Notes under the pieces: generated by a model
The model's database searches: none
What the model saw: the letters and a program-made list of their open reading frames with translations, nothing else
Told to the model about the DNA's origin: nothing
Program-made: the position numbers and the translations under genes
Shown: positions 56,603 through 64,000 of the stretch, piece after piece
How the letters are laid out: each line of letters opens with the position of its first letter
Position numbering within the stretch: the stretch's first letter is position 1
DNA from: Bradyrhizobium sp. Ash2021
Lineage (GTDB): Bacteria; Pseudomonadota; Alphaproteobacteria; Rhizobiales; Xanthobacteraceae
Reading direction: 5' to 3'
NCBI RefSeq assembly: GCF_031202265.1
Contig: NZ_CP100605.1
Coordinates: 310,001 to 374,000 of the forward strand
Length of the DNA: 64,000 nt

Positions 56603-57792
56603 TGTCCCAGTTTGCGAAAGACAGGAGCGAGACCTGGATAACCGGCATCGGGATTGTCTCGTCGCTGGGAGATGGATTAGAGGCAACCTGGGACGCCCTT
56701 CATCAGGGTCGCGTCAATGTCGATCAGAAGACATATGCGCCACGGATGGTCCATCCTTTGCCACCGCTCGAATTGGATGCCCAAATTCCTAAAAAGGGCG
56801 ACCAGCGCCAGATGGAGACGTGGCAACGCATCGGCACGTATGCAGCCGGCCTGGCGTTGGATTCCGCGGGTATCAAGGGCAACCGGGAAATCCTGGCACA
56901 GACCGACATGATCGTGGCAGCCGGCGGCGGCGAGCGCGACCTCGATGTCGACGCCGCGATTTTGACTTCGCGTGCAGACGCCAGGTCGGGGGCCCTCAAC
57001 GAACGGCTGATGAACGACCTCCGCCCTACCCTGTTCCTCGCGCAGCTATCCAATCTGCTCGCCGGCAACATATCGATCGTCCACGGCGTGTCCGGATCGT
57101 CACGAACGTTCATGGGCGAGGAAGCCGCCGGCGTGGATGCGGTCCGGATCGCATGGGCGAAGATCGCTTCCGGTCAGAGCGAGATTGCCCTGGTCGGCGC
57201 TGCACACAACGGCGAGCGCAAGGAAATGCTGATGCTTTACGAATGCGGGGGCTTCAATCTCAAAACGGACTTCGCATCGGTCTGGTCGCGTAACGGTGGC
57301 GGCTTTGCTTTGGGATCAGGTGGCGTATTCCTGGTGCTCGAGTCGAAAACGCATGCCGAGCGCCGAGGCGCCAAGCCGTTTGCAAGTCTCGTCAACGTCG
57401 TGTCCGGTCATTCCCCCAGATCTGCCCCCGGCGGAGTTGAAAGTGCTCTGGAGGGGCTCTGGGCGTCCCTGGGCGCCACCGAGAAGGCAACTGCGATCTA
57501 CACGGCCGCGACCGGCGCCGCACCGGCCACCACGGAAGAGGCCACTTTCCTGTCGGCGCACGTTGATGTCGCGGTCCGCGCAGTCGGATCGTCGTTCGGG
57601 CACCTCTGCGAAGCGCAATTCCCGTTGGCCCTGGCCCTCGGTTCGCTGAGCCTGTCCCGGGGCGCCCTCGTTCCTCCAACCGATACTTCCGGCCGGGAGA
57701 CAGCGGTCGACGTGATGCCGGACCGGATCGTCGCCGTCGGTGTCGGACACTGGCGCGGCGAAGGAATGGCGCTCTTGGAAGCCGTCTCATGA
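56602..57792 (+). CDS. ketosynthase-like protein without active-site Cys (FabF2XL/chain-length-factor type)
   Basis: 396 residues, thiolase-fold beta-ketoacyl synthase. At the nucleophile position the sequence is HGVSGSSRTFMGEE (residues 161-174), so Cys is replaced by Gly 165. The second half still has RNGGGFALGSGGVFLVLE and SSFGHLCEAQF. Such Cys-less partners pair with an active ketosynthase, as KS-beta in type II polyketide synthases and FabF2XL in the rhizobial very-long-chain fatty acid cluster. It overlaps the next gene by ATGA. Confidence 0.78.
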   Translation: MSQFAKDRSETWITGIGIVSSLGDGLEATWDALHQGRVNVDQKTYAPRMVHPLPPLELDAQIPKKGDQRQMETWQRIGTYAAGLALDSAGIKGNREILAQTDMIVAAGGGERDLDVDAAILTSRADARSGALNERLMNDLRPTLFLAQLSNLLAGNISIVHGVSGSSRTFMGEEAAGVDAVRIAWAKIASGQSEIALVGAAHNGERKEMLMLYECGGFNLKTDFASVWSRNGGGFALGSGGVFLVLESKTHAERRGAKPFASLVNVVSGHSPRSAPGGVESALEGLWASLGATEKATAIYTAATGAAPATTEEATFLSAHVDVAVRAVGSSFGHLCEAQFPLALALGSLSLSRGALVPPTDTSGRETAVDVMPDRIVAVGVGHWRGEGMALLEAVS

Positions 57793-59123
57793 TGACGACC
57801 GCTGAAACCTGTCTTGAGTCCACCAGAAAGTCGCGTAACGCGAAATCTGCGATGCGTGATGGCCGCGACCGACCAATCGTTGTCGTTACCGGCATGGGGG
57901 TGATCACATCGCTCGGCGAGGGCAAGACTGAGAACTGGGCGAAACTCACTGCCGGACAGTCCGGAATAAGTACGATCCGGCGCTTCTCCACCCATGGATT
58001 GAAGACGCGCATCGCCGGCACCATCGACTTCGTGGAAGTAAAGCCGTTCTCCTCGACGACGCTGGCCGAGCGCTTGGCGGACATCGCCATCGAAGAGGCC
58101 GTCGCCCAATCAGGAATTGGAAGGAAGGGCGATTTTCCAGGCCCGTTGTTTCTCGGTCTAGCGCCGATCGAAGTCGAGTGGCCGCAACGCGAAGAAATCG
58201 CCCGGGCTTCCGGCGAAGCCGGCGCCATCGACTACGATGTCCTGCTGCGGGCCAGTGGCGGCGGCCGGTTCGCGAATGTGCACGCCCGCTACATGTTCGG
58301 CTCGATCGCGGACCATCTCTACGAGAGGTTCGGTACAAAGGGATCGCCCATCTCGGTGTCCACGGCCTGCGCATCGGGCGCCACGGCGATCCAGCTCGGC
58401 GTCGAGGCAATCCGGCGCGGAGAGACCGACGCCGCGCTCTGCGCCGCGACTGACGGGTCCGTCAACGCCGAGGCCGTGGTACGGTTTTCCCTTCTCTCGG
58501 CCCTGTCGACCAGCAACGACGATCCGCGCCGCGCGTCAAAGCCGTTTTCGAAAAATCGGCAAGGTTTCGTGATGGCCGAAGGCGCCGGCGCGCTTGTGCT
58601 GGAGAGCCTCGAGGCCGCGCAATCGCGCGGCGCGAAGATCTTGGGCGTGATCGCCGGCTGCGGCGAATTGGCGGACACATTCCACCGAACCCGTCCGAAA
58701 CCGGACGGCCTGCCGATCGCGGATTGCATGCGCAATGCGCTGACCGACGCCAGCATGACGTGCAACCAGATCGACTACATCAACGCGCACGGAACCAGCA
58801 CGCCTGAAAACGACAAGATGGAATACGTCGGCACCGCTGCCGTGTTCGGCGATCATGCACGCAAAATTCCGGTCTCATCCAACAAGTCGATGATCGGGCA
58901 TACCCTTTCGGCCGCGGGCATCATCGAAGCGGTTTTCACCTTCCTGACGCTTGAGCACCAACGCATCCCACCGACAATCAACTACGACATTCCGGATCCC
59001 GCAATCCCGTTCGACGTCGTGCCGCACAAGGCAAGGGATGCGCGCGTCGCAACGGGGATGTCGAATTCGTTCGGGTTTGGCGGCCAAAATGTCTCGCTCA
59101 TCATGAGGCGGGCAGTGACCTGA
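57789..59123 (+). CDS. beta-ketoacyl-ACP synthase, active (FabF1XL-like)
   Basis: 444 residues. The catalytic triad is present: Cys 194 in VSTACASGATA, His 334 in NAHGTSTPEND and His 371 in NKSMIGHTLSAAG; the C-terminal NSFGFGGQN loop is also there. It condenses acyl groups with malonyl-ACP. Paired with the Cys-less partner it resembles the fabF2XL-fabF1XL pair that builds the C28 chain of rhizobial lipid A, but acpXL, fabZXL and lpxXL are absent here. The gene is therefore a second copy or serves another lipid. Confidence 0.88.
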   Translation: MMTTAETCLESTRKSRNAKSAMRDGRDRPIVVVTGMGVITSLGEGKTENWAKLTAGQSGISTIRRFSTHGLKTRIAGTIDFVEVKPFSSTTLAERLADIAIEEAVAQSGIGRKGDFPGPLFLGLAPIEVEWPQREEIARASGEAGAIDYDVLLRASGGGRFANVHARYMFGSIADHLYERFGTKGSPISVSTACASGATAIQLGVEAIRRGETDAALCAATDGSVNAEAVVRFSLLSALSTSNDDPRRASKPFSKNRQGFVMAEGAGALVLESLEAAQSRGAKILGVIAGCGELADTFHRTRPKPDGLPIADCMRNALTDASMTCNQIDYINAHGTSTPENDKMEYVGTAAVFGDHARKIPVSSNKSMIGHTLSAAGIIEAVFTFLTLEHQRIPPTINYDIPDPAIPFDVVPHKARDARVATGMSNSFGFGGQNVSLIMRRAVT

Positions 59124-59141
59124 CCTGAATCGAAAAAAATA

Positions 59142-59155
59142 TTGGCCGCGGCCAA
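59142..59155. repeat. 14-bp perfect palindrome after the ketosynthase genes
   Basis: TTGGCCGCGGCCAA follows an A7 run 18 bp after the ketosynthase stop. Read on the minus strand it is followed by ATATTTTTTT, so it could stop transcription coming from the right. It could also be a binding site for the downstream gene. Confidence 0.4.
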
Positions 59156-59210
59156 ATCGAGCGCTTGCCGCCATTATTTGTTGGCTTAACCATGAAAGCA
59201 TCAGGTAGTT

Positions 59211-59594
59211 ATGCTCTTGCCCCAACCCCTTCTGGTGTCCACGGTTCTGGTGGTCGAAGACGATGAGGTATTGCGCATGTGCGCAGCAGAAGTCGTCGCC
59301 GACGCCGGTTTTAGCCCGGTCGAAGCGGCGAATGCCGACGAAGCGTTTGCGATATTGGAAAGCCGCTCGGACATTGCGCTGCTTTTAACGGACATCCAGA
59401 TGCCCGGCAGCATGGACGGCTTAGACCTTGCCCGAACCGTCCATGATCGATGGCCGGCCATCAAGATCATTCTGGTGTCGGGACGAGTGGAACTGTCTGA
59501 GCGCGAAAGACCCATCAACAGCCGCTTCTTCCAGAAGCCGTTTGCGATGAAGCAGATGATAGAAGGATTGCAAGAGATGATTTCATCTCAATGA
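59211..59594 (+). CDS. single-domain response regulator
   Basis: 127 residues, a CheY-like receiver domain without output domain. Acidic pocket Glu 16 and Asp 17-18 (VVEDDEVL), phospho-acceptor Asp 61 in LLTDIQMPGSMDG, Ser in VSGR and Lys near 108 in FFQKPF. It is likely a phosphate sink or a partner of a hybrid kinase encoded elsewhere; no kinase gene is nearby. The frame is intact. Confidence 0.88.
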   Translation: MLLPQPLLVSTVLVVEDDEVLRMCAAEVVADAGFSPVEAANADEAFAILESRSDIALLLTDIQMPGSMDGLDLARTVHDRWPAIKIILVSGRVELSERERPINSRFFQKPFAMKQMIEGLQEMISSQ

Positions 59595-59701
59595 ACTGCG
59601 CGCGTTATCTTCACAAGCCCGGCGACAGCCCGTCTCAAATACATATCATGGTGCAATTGCAATGAGTGGCGATCGATCCAGACTCTTGAAGTTTGGCGAG
59701 T

Positions 59702-59851
59702 ATGTCTATTTGGGAAGGCCGCAAGGCTGATCGGGGCAAGGTCGTCGAAAACAATCGGAGTGCCGTCAAGATACTTTGGGACAATGGGCTCACGAATTCG
59801 ATTTTCCACAACGACATGACCAAGGTGGCATTCGCGCCCTTGAAATCTTAA
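59702..59851 (+). CDS. possible small protein
   Basis: 49 codons from ATG: MSIWEGRKADRGKVVENNRS, then ILWDNGLTNSIFHNDMTKVA. It is protein-like in composition, but no family was recognised. The remaining DNA between 59595 and 59973 shows nothing else. Confidence 0.25.
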   Translation: MSIWEGRKADRGKVVENNRSAVKILWDNGLTNSIFHNDMTKVAFAPLKS

Positions 59852-59973
59852 GCGTGGCTGTGAGGGGACTTACTTGGAGCTTGTTACCACGAGATCTAGC
59901 GAGGTTATTTATGGCAATTCCGACGATTGAATGTGAATCGGCGTGGGGGTCCGACGCCGATCGGCAAGCTAAG

Positions 59974-60509
59974 TCTTTGACATCACTAATCTGGGTGGGG
60001 TCATTCTGTCGCGCCGATTCACACTCGCTGCTGGCGACTGGATCCGGGCACGGCATAATCTCCTCGTCACCGGGCCATGCGGCGTCGGCAAGAGCTGGCT
60101 CGCTTGCGCCCTCGGCAACAAGGCTTGTCGAGACGACTTCTCAGTTGCGTACCATCGCGTGCCACGTCTCTTCGCGGCCCTTGCACTCGGTCGCGCCGAT
60201 GGCCGCTATACCAAGATGCTGCGTGCTATCGCTCGCCTCGATCTGCTCATTCTTGATGACTGGGGACCGGAGCCTCTCGACGCCGATCAGCGCCGCGATC
60301 TGCTCGAGATCGTCGAGGACCGATATGAAGCTCGTTCGATCATCGTCACCAGCCAGCTGCCCGTCGATCGCTGGTACGAAATTATCGGAAATCCCACCAT
60401 CGCCGACGCAATCCTCGATCGCCTCGTCCACAACGCTTACCGCATCGACCTCAAAGGAGAGAGCCTCAGAAAGCAAAAGCAATCCGCTCCAGGTCAACCG
60501 GCCACTTGA
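59974..60509 (+). pseudogene. IstB-type AAA ATPase of an IS21-family element, 5' lost
   Basis: The open frame reads TNLGGVILSRRFTLAAGDWI, then the Walker A loop LLVTGPCGVGKSWLACALG, Walker B LDLLILDDWGPEPLD, sensor region SIIVTSQLPVDRWYEIIGNP and the C-terminal HNAYRIDLKGESLRKQK. IstB proteins are about 250 residues; here the first 60 or so are missing behind a stop. No IstA is present. The element is a remnant, but the right-end repeats survive. Confidence 0.8.
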
Positions 60510-60565
60510 CCTTCTTATCACTCAACGACATCATCAAATTGACCCATGCGATTGACGCCAAGGGT

Positions 60566-60631
60566 GGCCGGCTTCCGATCGGAATACCCGGCCGGCTTCA
60601 AATTGGAATGCATGGCCGGCTTCGTCGGTAA
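60566..60631 (+). repeat. IS21-type end repeats, three units of 24 bp
   Basis: GGCCGGCTTC recurs at 60566, 60590 and 60614; the first two units continue CGATCGGAATA and AAATTGGAATG. Serial repeats of this kind are the transposase-binding sites at IS21-family ends, and they lie 57 bp after the istB stop as expected. Confidence 0.75.
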
Positions 60632-60639
60632 CGTTCCTG

Positions 60640-61232
60640 AAGATCGTATTATTGACGTTGCTGAAGAAGACCTTCCTGCGATACTTCGAATGGGAGGCAG
60701 ACGTGTGACCTAGGCAAAGTGATACTCAGGGAATTTTGCAGGGACATTCCCGTCGCGCGGCATCCAGCTATCTCAAAGCCGTCTGCGCTTCAGGTCGTTG
60801 AGGTAGTCGAAAGTGGTGTGCCTGTCGTAAATCAAATCGGGACATATGCGATCTTGAATCAGCCTCCGAGGTCGGGGTCAAGCAAACTCTAGCTGGCCGA
60901 GTGTGTTTCGGCGCGGGGTCTCGACCTTGATCGGCAACGGGGTCACATCAGCCCAATTCAACGAAATCAATGGCCTGAAGGGGTCCCGATGATGCCGATG
61001 GGGCGCATTTTTCGATCAGCATTCACAGGCCGCGATAGTTTTTGCGGGGTCTGGATGCCATTCCTCACTAGGGATTGGCCGGCCGAAGGGATTGCGGCGG
61101 AGTTGCGGCACAATGTTCCCGGTCAGCGCAAGACCCAGCGTAGCAAGCTGTCCTTGCTGGTGGCGACGATGCTGACCCTGGGATTCCTACCCGTGACGGC
61201 AAATCAAGTTCACTCACGGACATCCGATCGCG
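60640..61232. other. patchwork of mobile-element fragments
   Basis: A plus-strand frame ending LLKKTFLRYFEWEADV (stop about 60710) is the tail of an unidentified gene. At about 60815-60847 the sequence GTGCCTGTCGTAAATCAAAT repeats, with one change, the DNA flanking transposase tail A at 20902. About 61090-61180 reads LRHNVPGQRKTQRSKLSLLV, which resembles the N-terminus of an IS4-type transposase. No intact gene was found. Confidence 0.4.
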
Positions 61233-61856
61233 ATGATCGCCCTCGAACCTTGGCTCGTCGAGGCCGCATTGGCCCGTCTCCCCCAGCCCCTCAGTCCCGC
61301 CGATCAGCGGATCATTTTTTCCGATCCGGATGGTAACTTGGAAGTTCGACCTAGACTCTACTCCGAACTAAAGAATATTGCGGTGTGGGTAAAAAACAAT
61401 CCTGGCATGGGATCGCTCTACCGCTCTCAGCATGAGCTGGTTTTCGTCTTCAAGTCCGGCAATGGGCCGCACACCAACAACATCGAGCTTGGCAAATTCG
61501 GGCGCAACCGTAGCAATGTGTGGCGTTACGATAGTGCCAGCACGCAGGCTCGCAAAGGCAATAATCTGCTCGCATTGCATCCAACGGCTAAACCGGTTGA
61601 CCTAGTAGCGGATGTTCTGCTCAACTGTTCACACCGTGGCGAGATTGTGCTCGACTCCTTTCTTGGTAGCGGCACGACACTCCTTGCGGCCGAGCGAACA
61701 GGCCGCATTTGTCGCGGCATCGAACTCGATCCGCTTTATATCGATACTGCGATCCGGCGCTGGCAGAACCTGACGGGCAGTGATGCCATCCGGCTTTCGG
61801 ACCGCAAGCTCTTCCGTGAAATTGAAGCGGAGAAAGAGCAAGAAGATGAGCGGTAA
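61233..61856 (+). pseudogene. DNA methyltransferase (N6/N4 type), C-terminal part
   Basis: From about residue 45 the frame is a beta-class DNA methylase: SELKNIAVWVKNNPGMGSLY, the segment QHELVFVFKSGNGPHTNNIE, LHPTAKPVDLVADVLLNCSH, and the SAM motif VLDSFLGSGTTLLAAERTGR followed by GIELDPLYIDTAIRRW. The catalytic DPPY motif should lie upstream and is absent, so the N-terminal half is lost. The C-terminus overlaps the next gene by 11 bp. Relatives often carry an N-terminal ParB-like domain. Confidence 0.78.
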
Positions 61857-62268
61857 ATCCGATAAAAGCTATGAGGTCGGATACGGAAAGCCACCAAAGG
61901 CAACACGCTTTAAGAAAGGCACGTCCGGCAATCCGAGTGGACGTCCAAGAAAAGCGCCTCAATCACTCGACCCCTGCAGCATCATCGAAGCAATTGATAA
62001 CGAAGAGATCCAAGTAAGCGACAATGGCAAGCTCAAACAGATGACGAAGGCTGAAATCGAATTCCGGCAACTATTTACAAAAGCAATCAGAGGAGATTTG
62101 GCGGCAGCGCGGCTTGTCGTGGACATGGCTACCACCCACCTTACCCTCGAGGCTATGGGCGAGTTCGAGTATGAATTCATTGGAGTGACCGAGGCGAAAC
62201 AACGTTTCGGACGTAACTGGCAAAACAGGATCCAAGAATTAAACATGTCGCGGGGATACCAGAGGTGA
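61846..62268 (+). CDS. DUF5681 protein (copy 1)
   Basis: 140 residues. The DUF5681 opening YEVGYGKPPKATRFKKGTSG followed by NPSGRPRKAP is clear; a helical part with FRQLFTKAIRGDLAAARLVV follows. DUF5681 proteins occur with DNA methylases and phage-packaging-like genes. It starts inside the methylase end and ends overlapping the next DUF5681 gene, so the three are coupled. Confidence 0.8.
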   Translation: MSGKSDKSYEVGYGKPPKATRFKKGTSGNPSGRPRKAPQSLDPCSIIEAIDNEEIQVSDNGKLKQMTKAEIEFRQLFTKAIRGDLAAARLVVDMATTHLTLEAMGEFEYEFIGVTEAKQRFGRNWQNRIQELNMSRGYQR

Positions 62269-62600
62269 GCACTGGATACCGAAATCCGCCTCGGAGTGGC
62301 CAGTTCAAGAAAGGTCAGTCCGGTAATCCGAAGGGGCGACCAAAAGGAAAAACCCAACCGGTTTCGACGGCCTATCTTTTTTATAAAATTGCAAGCGAGC
62401 AAGTGGCGATTGAAATCGATGGCAACGAAGTGACGATGACGCGCTGGGAGGCGTTAGTACGCCAGGTCCAAACTCTTGCCCTGAGCAGGGATGCACGTGC
62501 TGTACGATTGATGCATCAAATGCGAAGGCGATTTCCTGGCAACGCACCGCGGGGTGACAAATACCTGTCAGTCGTCAGTGACGACGACATGAAGCTTTAG
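62265..62600 (+). CDS. DUF5681 protein (copy 2)
   Basis: 111 residues from GTG. GYRNPPRSGQFKKGQSGNPK followed by GRPKGK is the DUF5681 motif, then a beta strand EQVAIEIDGNEVTMTRWEAL and helix. It shares the motif with copy 1 but little else, so the two are distinct members rather than a recent duplication. Its start overlaps the copy 1 stop. Confidence 0.8.
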   Translation: MSTGYRNPPRSGQFKKGQSGNPKGRPKGKTQPVSTAYLFYKIASEQVAIEIDGNEVTMTRWEALVRQVQTLALSRDARAVRLMHQMRRRFPGNAPRGDKYLSVVSDDDMKL

Positions 62601-62628
62601 ATGTGTAGACCTTGGTTCGCGCAGTGAG

Positions 62629-63360
62629 TTGGTTGTCTTTATCGCAATCAAATCCGGGCATATTGATGATGGAGACCGCCCAGGATCGGGCGGCAGACAA
62701 TGTCCCCGGCCCGCTCGGCGCCGCGAGGGACCGGGGCATCCTTGTTCAAGGACAAATGAGTGCGCTTGGCGTTGTACAACGAGGTTTGAGAACGCCCACA
62801 GGACCGTTCTTCGCGAGGTTCTTTATCGGCATCATCCTTGGTTTGGTCGCCGAGTTTGCATTCATGGTGCCGTTGACAAGGGTGGTTTTGTCGTCTTCCG
62901 CTGCACGCTGAAAGAGTCGCGAACAGATCCGGGGCTTGAAGTGCCGGCCTGGATGTTCGACCGGACGGCGTGCCCTGAGCCCGGGCTTTTGGCAGCTCAA
63001 CCTTATGTCAGCATCGAGGCACTTGCGGCGCTCTCCGCGCTGCTCGATCTGGCGTTGAAGGATCAAACGCCATCAGCCGTCCCGCTTTCTGGCGCATCCG
63101 AAGCCTCTCACGACCAGAATCGGGGAGAGACCCATGTCACACGTGACGAGAAATTCAGGGAAAGGATACCGACACAATCGACGATCGCGCCCGCGGGACC
63201 AAATAGATCTGTTCGGGAGCGGCCTAGCGAACGACGCCACCAGCGCGCCCGCATGGCCGGAGCTGCCGGCGGAAGCGCGGGCAGCGCTCACAAGCCTGAT
63301 GACGCGGTTGATCCTCGACCATGCTGCGACGACAGCGACGCCGCGCGCGAAGGAGGCTGA
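62629..63360 (+). CDS. DUF5372-like first gene of the second recombinase cassette
   Basis: The long frame has its conserved core at about 62810-63090: LREVLYRHHPWFGRRVCIHG, VFRCTLKESRTDPGLEVPAW and MFDRTACPEP, then AL-rich helices, matching 21240-21560. As in copy 1 no ATG is close, and the 5' part overlaps an antisense transposase tail. Confidence 0.5.
   Translation: MVVFIAIKSGHIDDGDRPGSGGRQCPRPARRREGPGHPCSRTNECAWRCTTRFENAHRTVLREVLYRHHPWFGRRVCIHGAVDKGGFVVFRCTLKESRTDPGLEVPAWMFDRTACPEPGLLAAQPYVSIEALAALSALLDLALKDQTPSAVPLSGASEASHDQNRGETHVTRDEKFRERIPTQSTIAPAGPNRSVRERPSERRHQRARMAGAAGGSAGSAHKPDDAVDPRPCCDDSDAAREGG
62648..62785 (-). pseudogene. 3' tail of an rve-type transposase (copy C)
   Basis: The minus strand reads LYNAKRTHLSLNKDAPVPRG and then [19 protein letters not shown] before TGA at 62648. 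It has the same position and orientation relative to the recombinase cassette as copy B at 21083. Confidence 0.68.
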
Positions 63361-63373
63361 TCATGATCTCTGA
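63134..63373 (+). CDS. second small gene of the second recombinase cassette
   Basis: 79 residues: MSHVTRNSGKGYRHNRRSRP, then DQIDLFGSGLANDATSAPAW and a helix TSLMTRLILDHAATT. It corresponds to 21572-21817 in position, length and pattern, and overlaps the recombinase start by the same 11 bp. Confidence 0.55.
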   Translation: MSHVTRNSGKGYRHNRRSRPRDQIDLFGSGLANDATSAPAWPELPAEARAALTSLMTRLILDHAATTATPRAKEADHDL

Positions 63374-64000
63374 CAAGGTCAGGCCTCATCATTTGCAGCG
63401 CAAGGCGATTCTTTACGTGCGCCAATCCTCAGCCCATCAAGTATTGCACAATCGTGAGAGCAGCGCACTACAATACGCCATGCGGGACCGGCTGATGGCG
63501 CTCGGCTGGTCAGAGATCGAAGTGATCGATGATGATCTCGGTCGTTCTGCCGCCGGCGGGGTACAACGCGCTGGCTTTGAGCGGATGGTAGCGGAGGTTT
63601 GTCTCGGTAAGGTTGGTGCGGTTTGCGCCCGCGAGGTCTCGCGCTTCGCTCGCAACAGCCGGGATTGGCAGCAACTCATCGAGATGTGCCGCGTGGTCGA
63701 CACCGTTCTGGTCGATCAGGAGACCATCTATGCGCCAAGGCTCGGCAACGACCGCTTGCTGCTCGGGCTCAAGGGGAGCCTCAACGAGTACGAGCTGGAT
63801 TTGTTGCGCCAGCGCTCGCTTTCGGCGCGCTACGAGAAGGCGCGCCGGGGCGAGTTGGTTGTGGCGGCGCCTGTCGGCTTCGTGAAGGCCGGCGACCGTT
63901 ATGAGAAAGATCCGGATCGGCGTGTCCAGGAAGCGATCAAGCTGGTGTTCGACAAGGTCGAGGAACTGGGCAGTGCCCGACAGGCGCTCTGCTGGCTCCA
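63363..64000 (+). CDS. large serine recombinase (copy 2), cut by window edge
   Basis: The first 212 residues are visible and are nearly the same as in copy 1 ([57 protein letters not shown]). Most nucleotide differences between the two copies are synonymous, so both have been under selection for protein function. The rest lies right of the window. Confidence 0.88.
   Translation, partial: MISDKVRPHHLQRKAILYVRQSSAHQVLHNRESSALQYAMRDRLMALGWSEIEVIDDDLGRSAAGGVQRAGFERMVAEVCLGKVGAVCAREVSRFARNSRDWQQLIEMCRVVDTVLVDQETIYAPRLGNDRLLLGLKGSLNEYELDLLRQRSLSARYEKARRGELVVAAPVGFVKAGDRYEKDPDRRVQEAIKLVFDKVEELGSARQALCWL

Noticed and set aside
1..64000. CRISPR array
   Set aside because: No series of regularly spaced identical repeats of 25-40 bp was seen; the only periodic repeats are the 24-bp and 25-bp IS21-type end repeats.
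1..64000. Ribosomal RNA, tmRNA or RNase P gene
   Set aside because: No segment resembling these was recognised; the only RNA gene seen is the truncated tRNA-Lys.

Overview
The window looks like an accessory, mobile-element-rich part of an alphaproteobacterial chromosome, most probably Bradyrhizobium or a close relative in the Nitrobacteraceae. This is an inference. It rests on the high GC content, on the style of several small conserved hypothetical proteins, on the transposase families present (IS5, IS630, IS1634, IS21 and an rve-type transposase) and on the large serine recombinase cassettes.

Layout. 0-3.7 kb: end of an IS5-family element and decayed genes. 3.7-9.2 kb: an intact amino-sugar/peptidoglycan-recycling locus (NagB-II-like SIS deaminase, MurQ, NagK-like kinase, divergent NagA) with an aspartokinase-like gene fused to the nagA end of the transcription unit. 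9.3-11.8 kb: an IS1634-family element nested in a decayed rve transposase. 11.8-15.5 kb: plasmid/phage-like hypothetical genes. 15.9-20.3 kb: an OxlT-like oxalate/formate antiporter and a two-gene unit with a solute-binding protein. 20.9-23.9 kb: a three-gene serine recombinase cassette, repeated in divergent form at the right edge (62.6-64 kb). 24-33 kb: small genes, a truncated tenA, fdxA, a MarR-type regulator divergent from an extra rpoH, an orphan nuoB, a fatty-acid-hydroxylase-like gene and a broken AAA ATPase. 33.5-36.4 kb: an MHS transporter and an IS630 element. 36.5-40.4 kb: a 3'-truncated tRNA-Lys, an acs fragment, and sdhC(frameshifted)-sdhD-sdhA without sdhB.

40.6-59.6 kb is the most coherent block. 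A six-gene operon resembles hydrogenase-4 (hyfB, C, E, F, G, I) and is led by an XRE regulator whose stop overlaps the hyfB start. The HyfG-like subunit has lost three of the four cysteines that bind the NiFe site (RVSGDS instead of RxCGxC; NCSYS instead of PCxxC). It therefore reads as an Ehr-type energy-converting complex rather than a hydrogenase. It is followed by pckA, two DUF983 genes, two SpeE-like genes, a CDF-like membrane protein, an SMP-30-like protein, a second copy of the XRE regulator, and a ketosynthase pair like FabF2XL/FabF1XL of very-long-chain fatty acid synthesis. Fragments of hemA and malic enzyme lie between them. Both XRE genes share a TAGATATAT motif upstream.

59.7-62.6 kb: IS21-type IstB remnant with 24-bp end repeats, a truncated DNA methylase and two DUF5681 proteins. 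The overall picture is an island where second copies of central-metabolism genes (acs, sdh, pckA, malic enzyme, hemA, nuoB, fdxA, rpoH, fabF) have accumulated. Some are intact and some are decaying.
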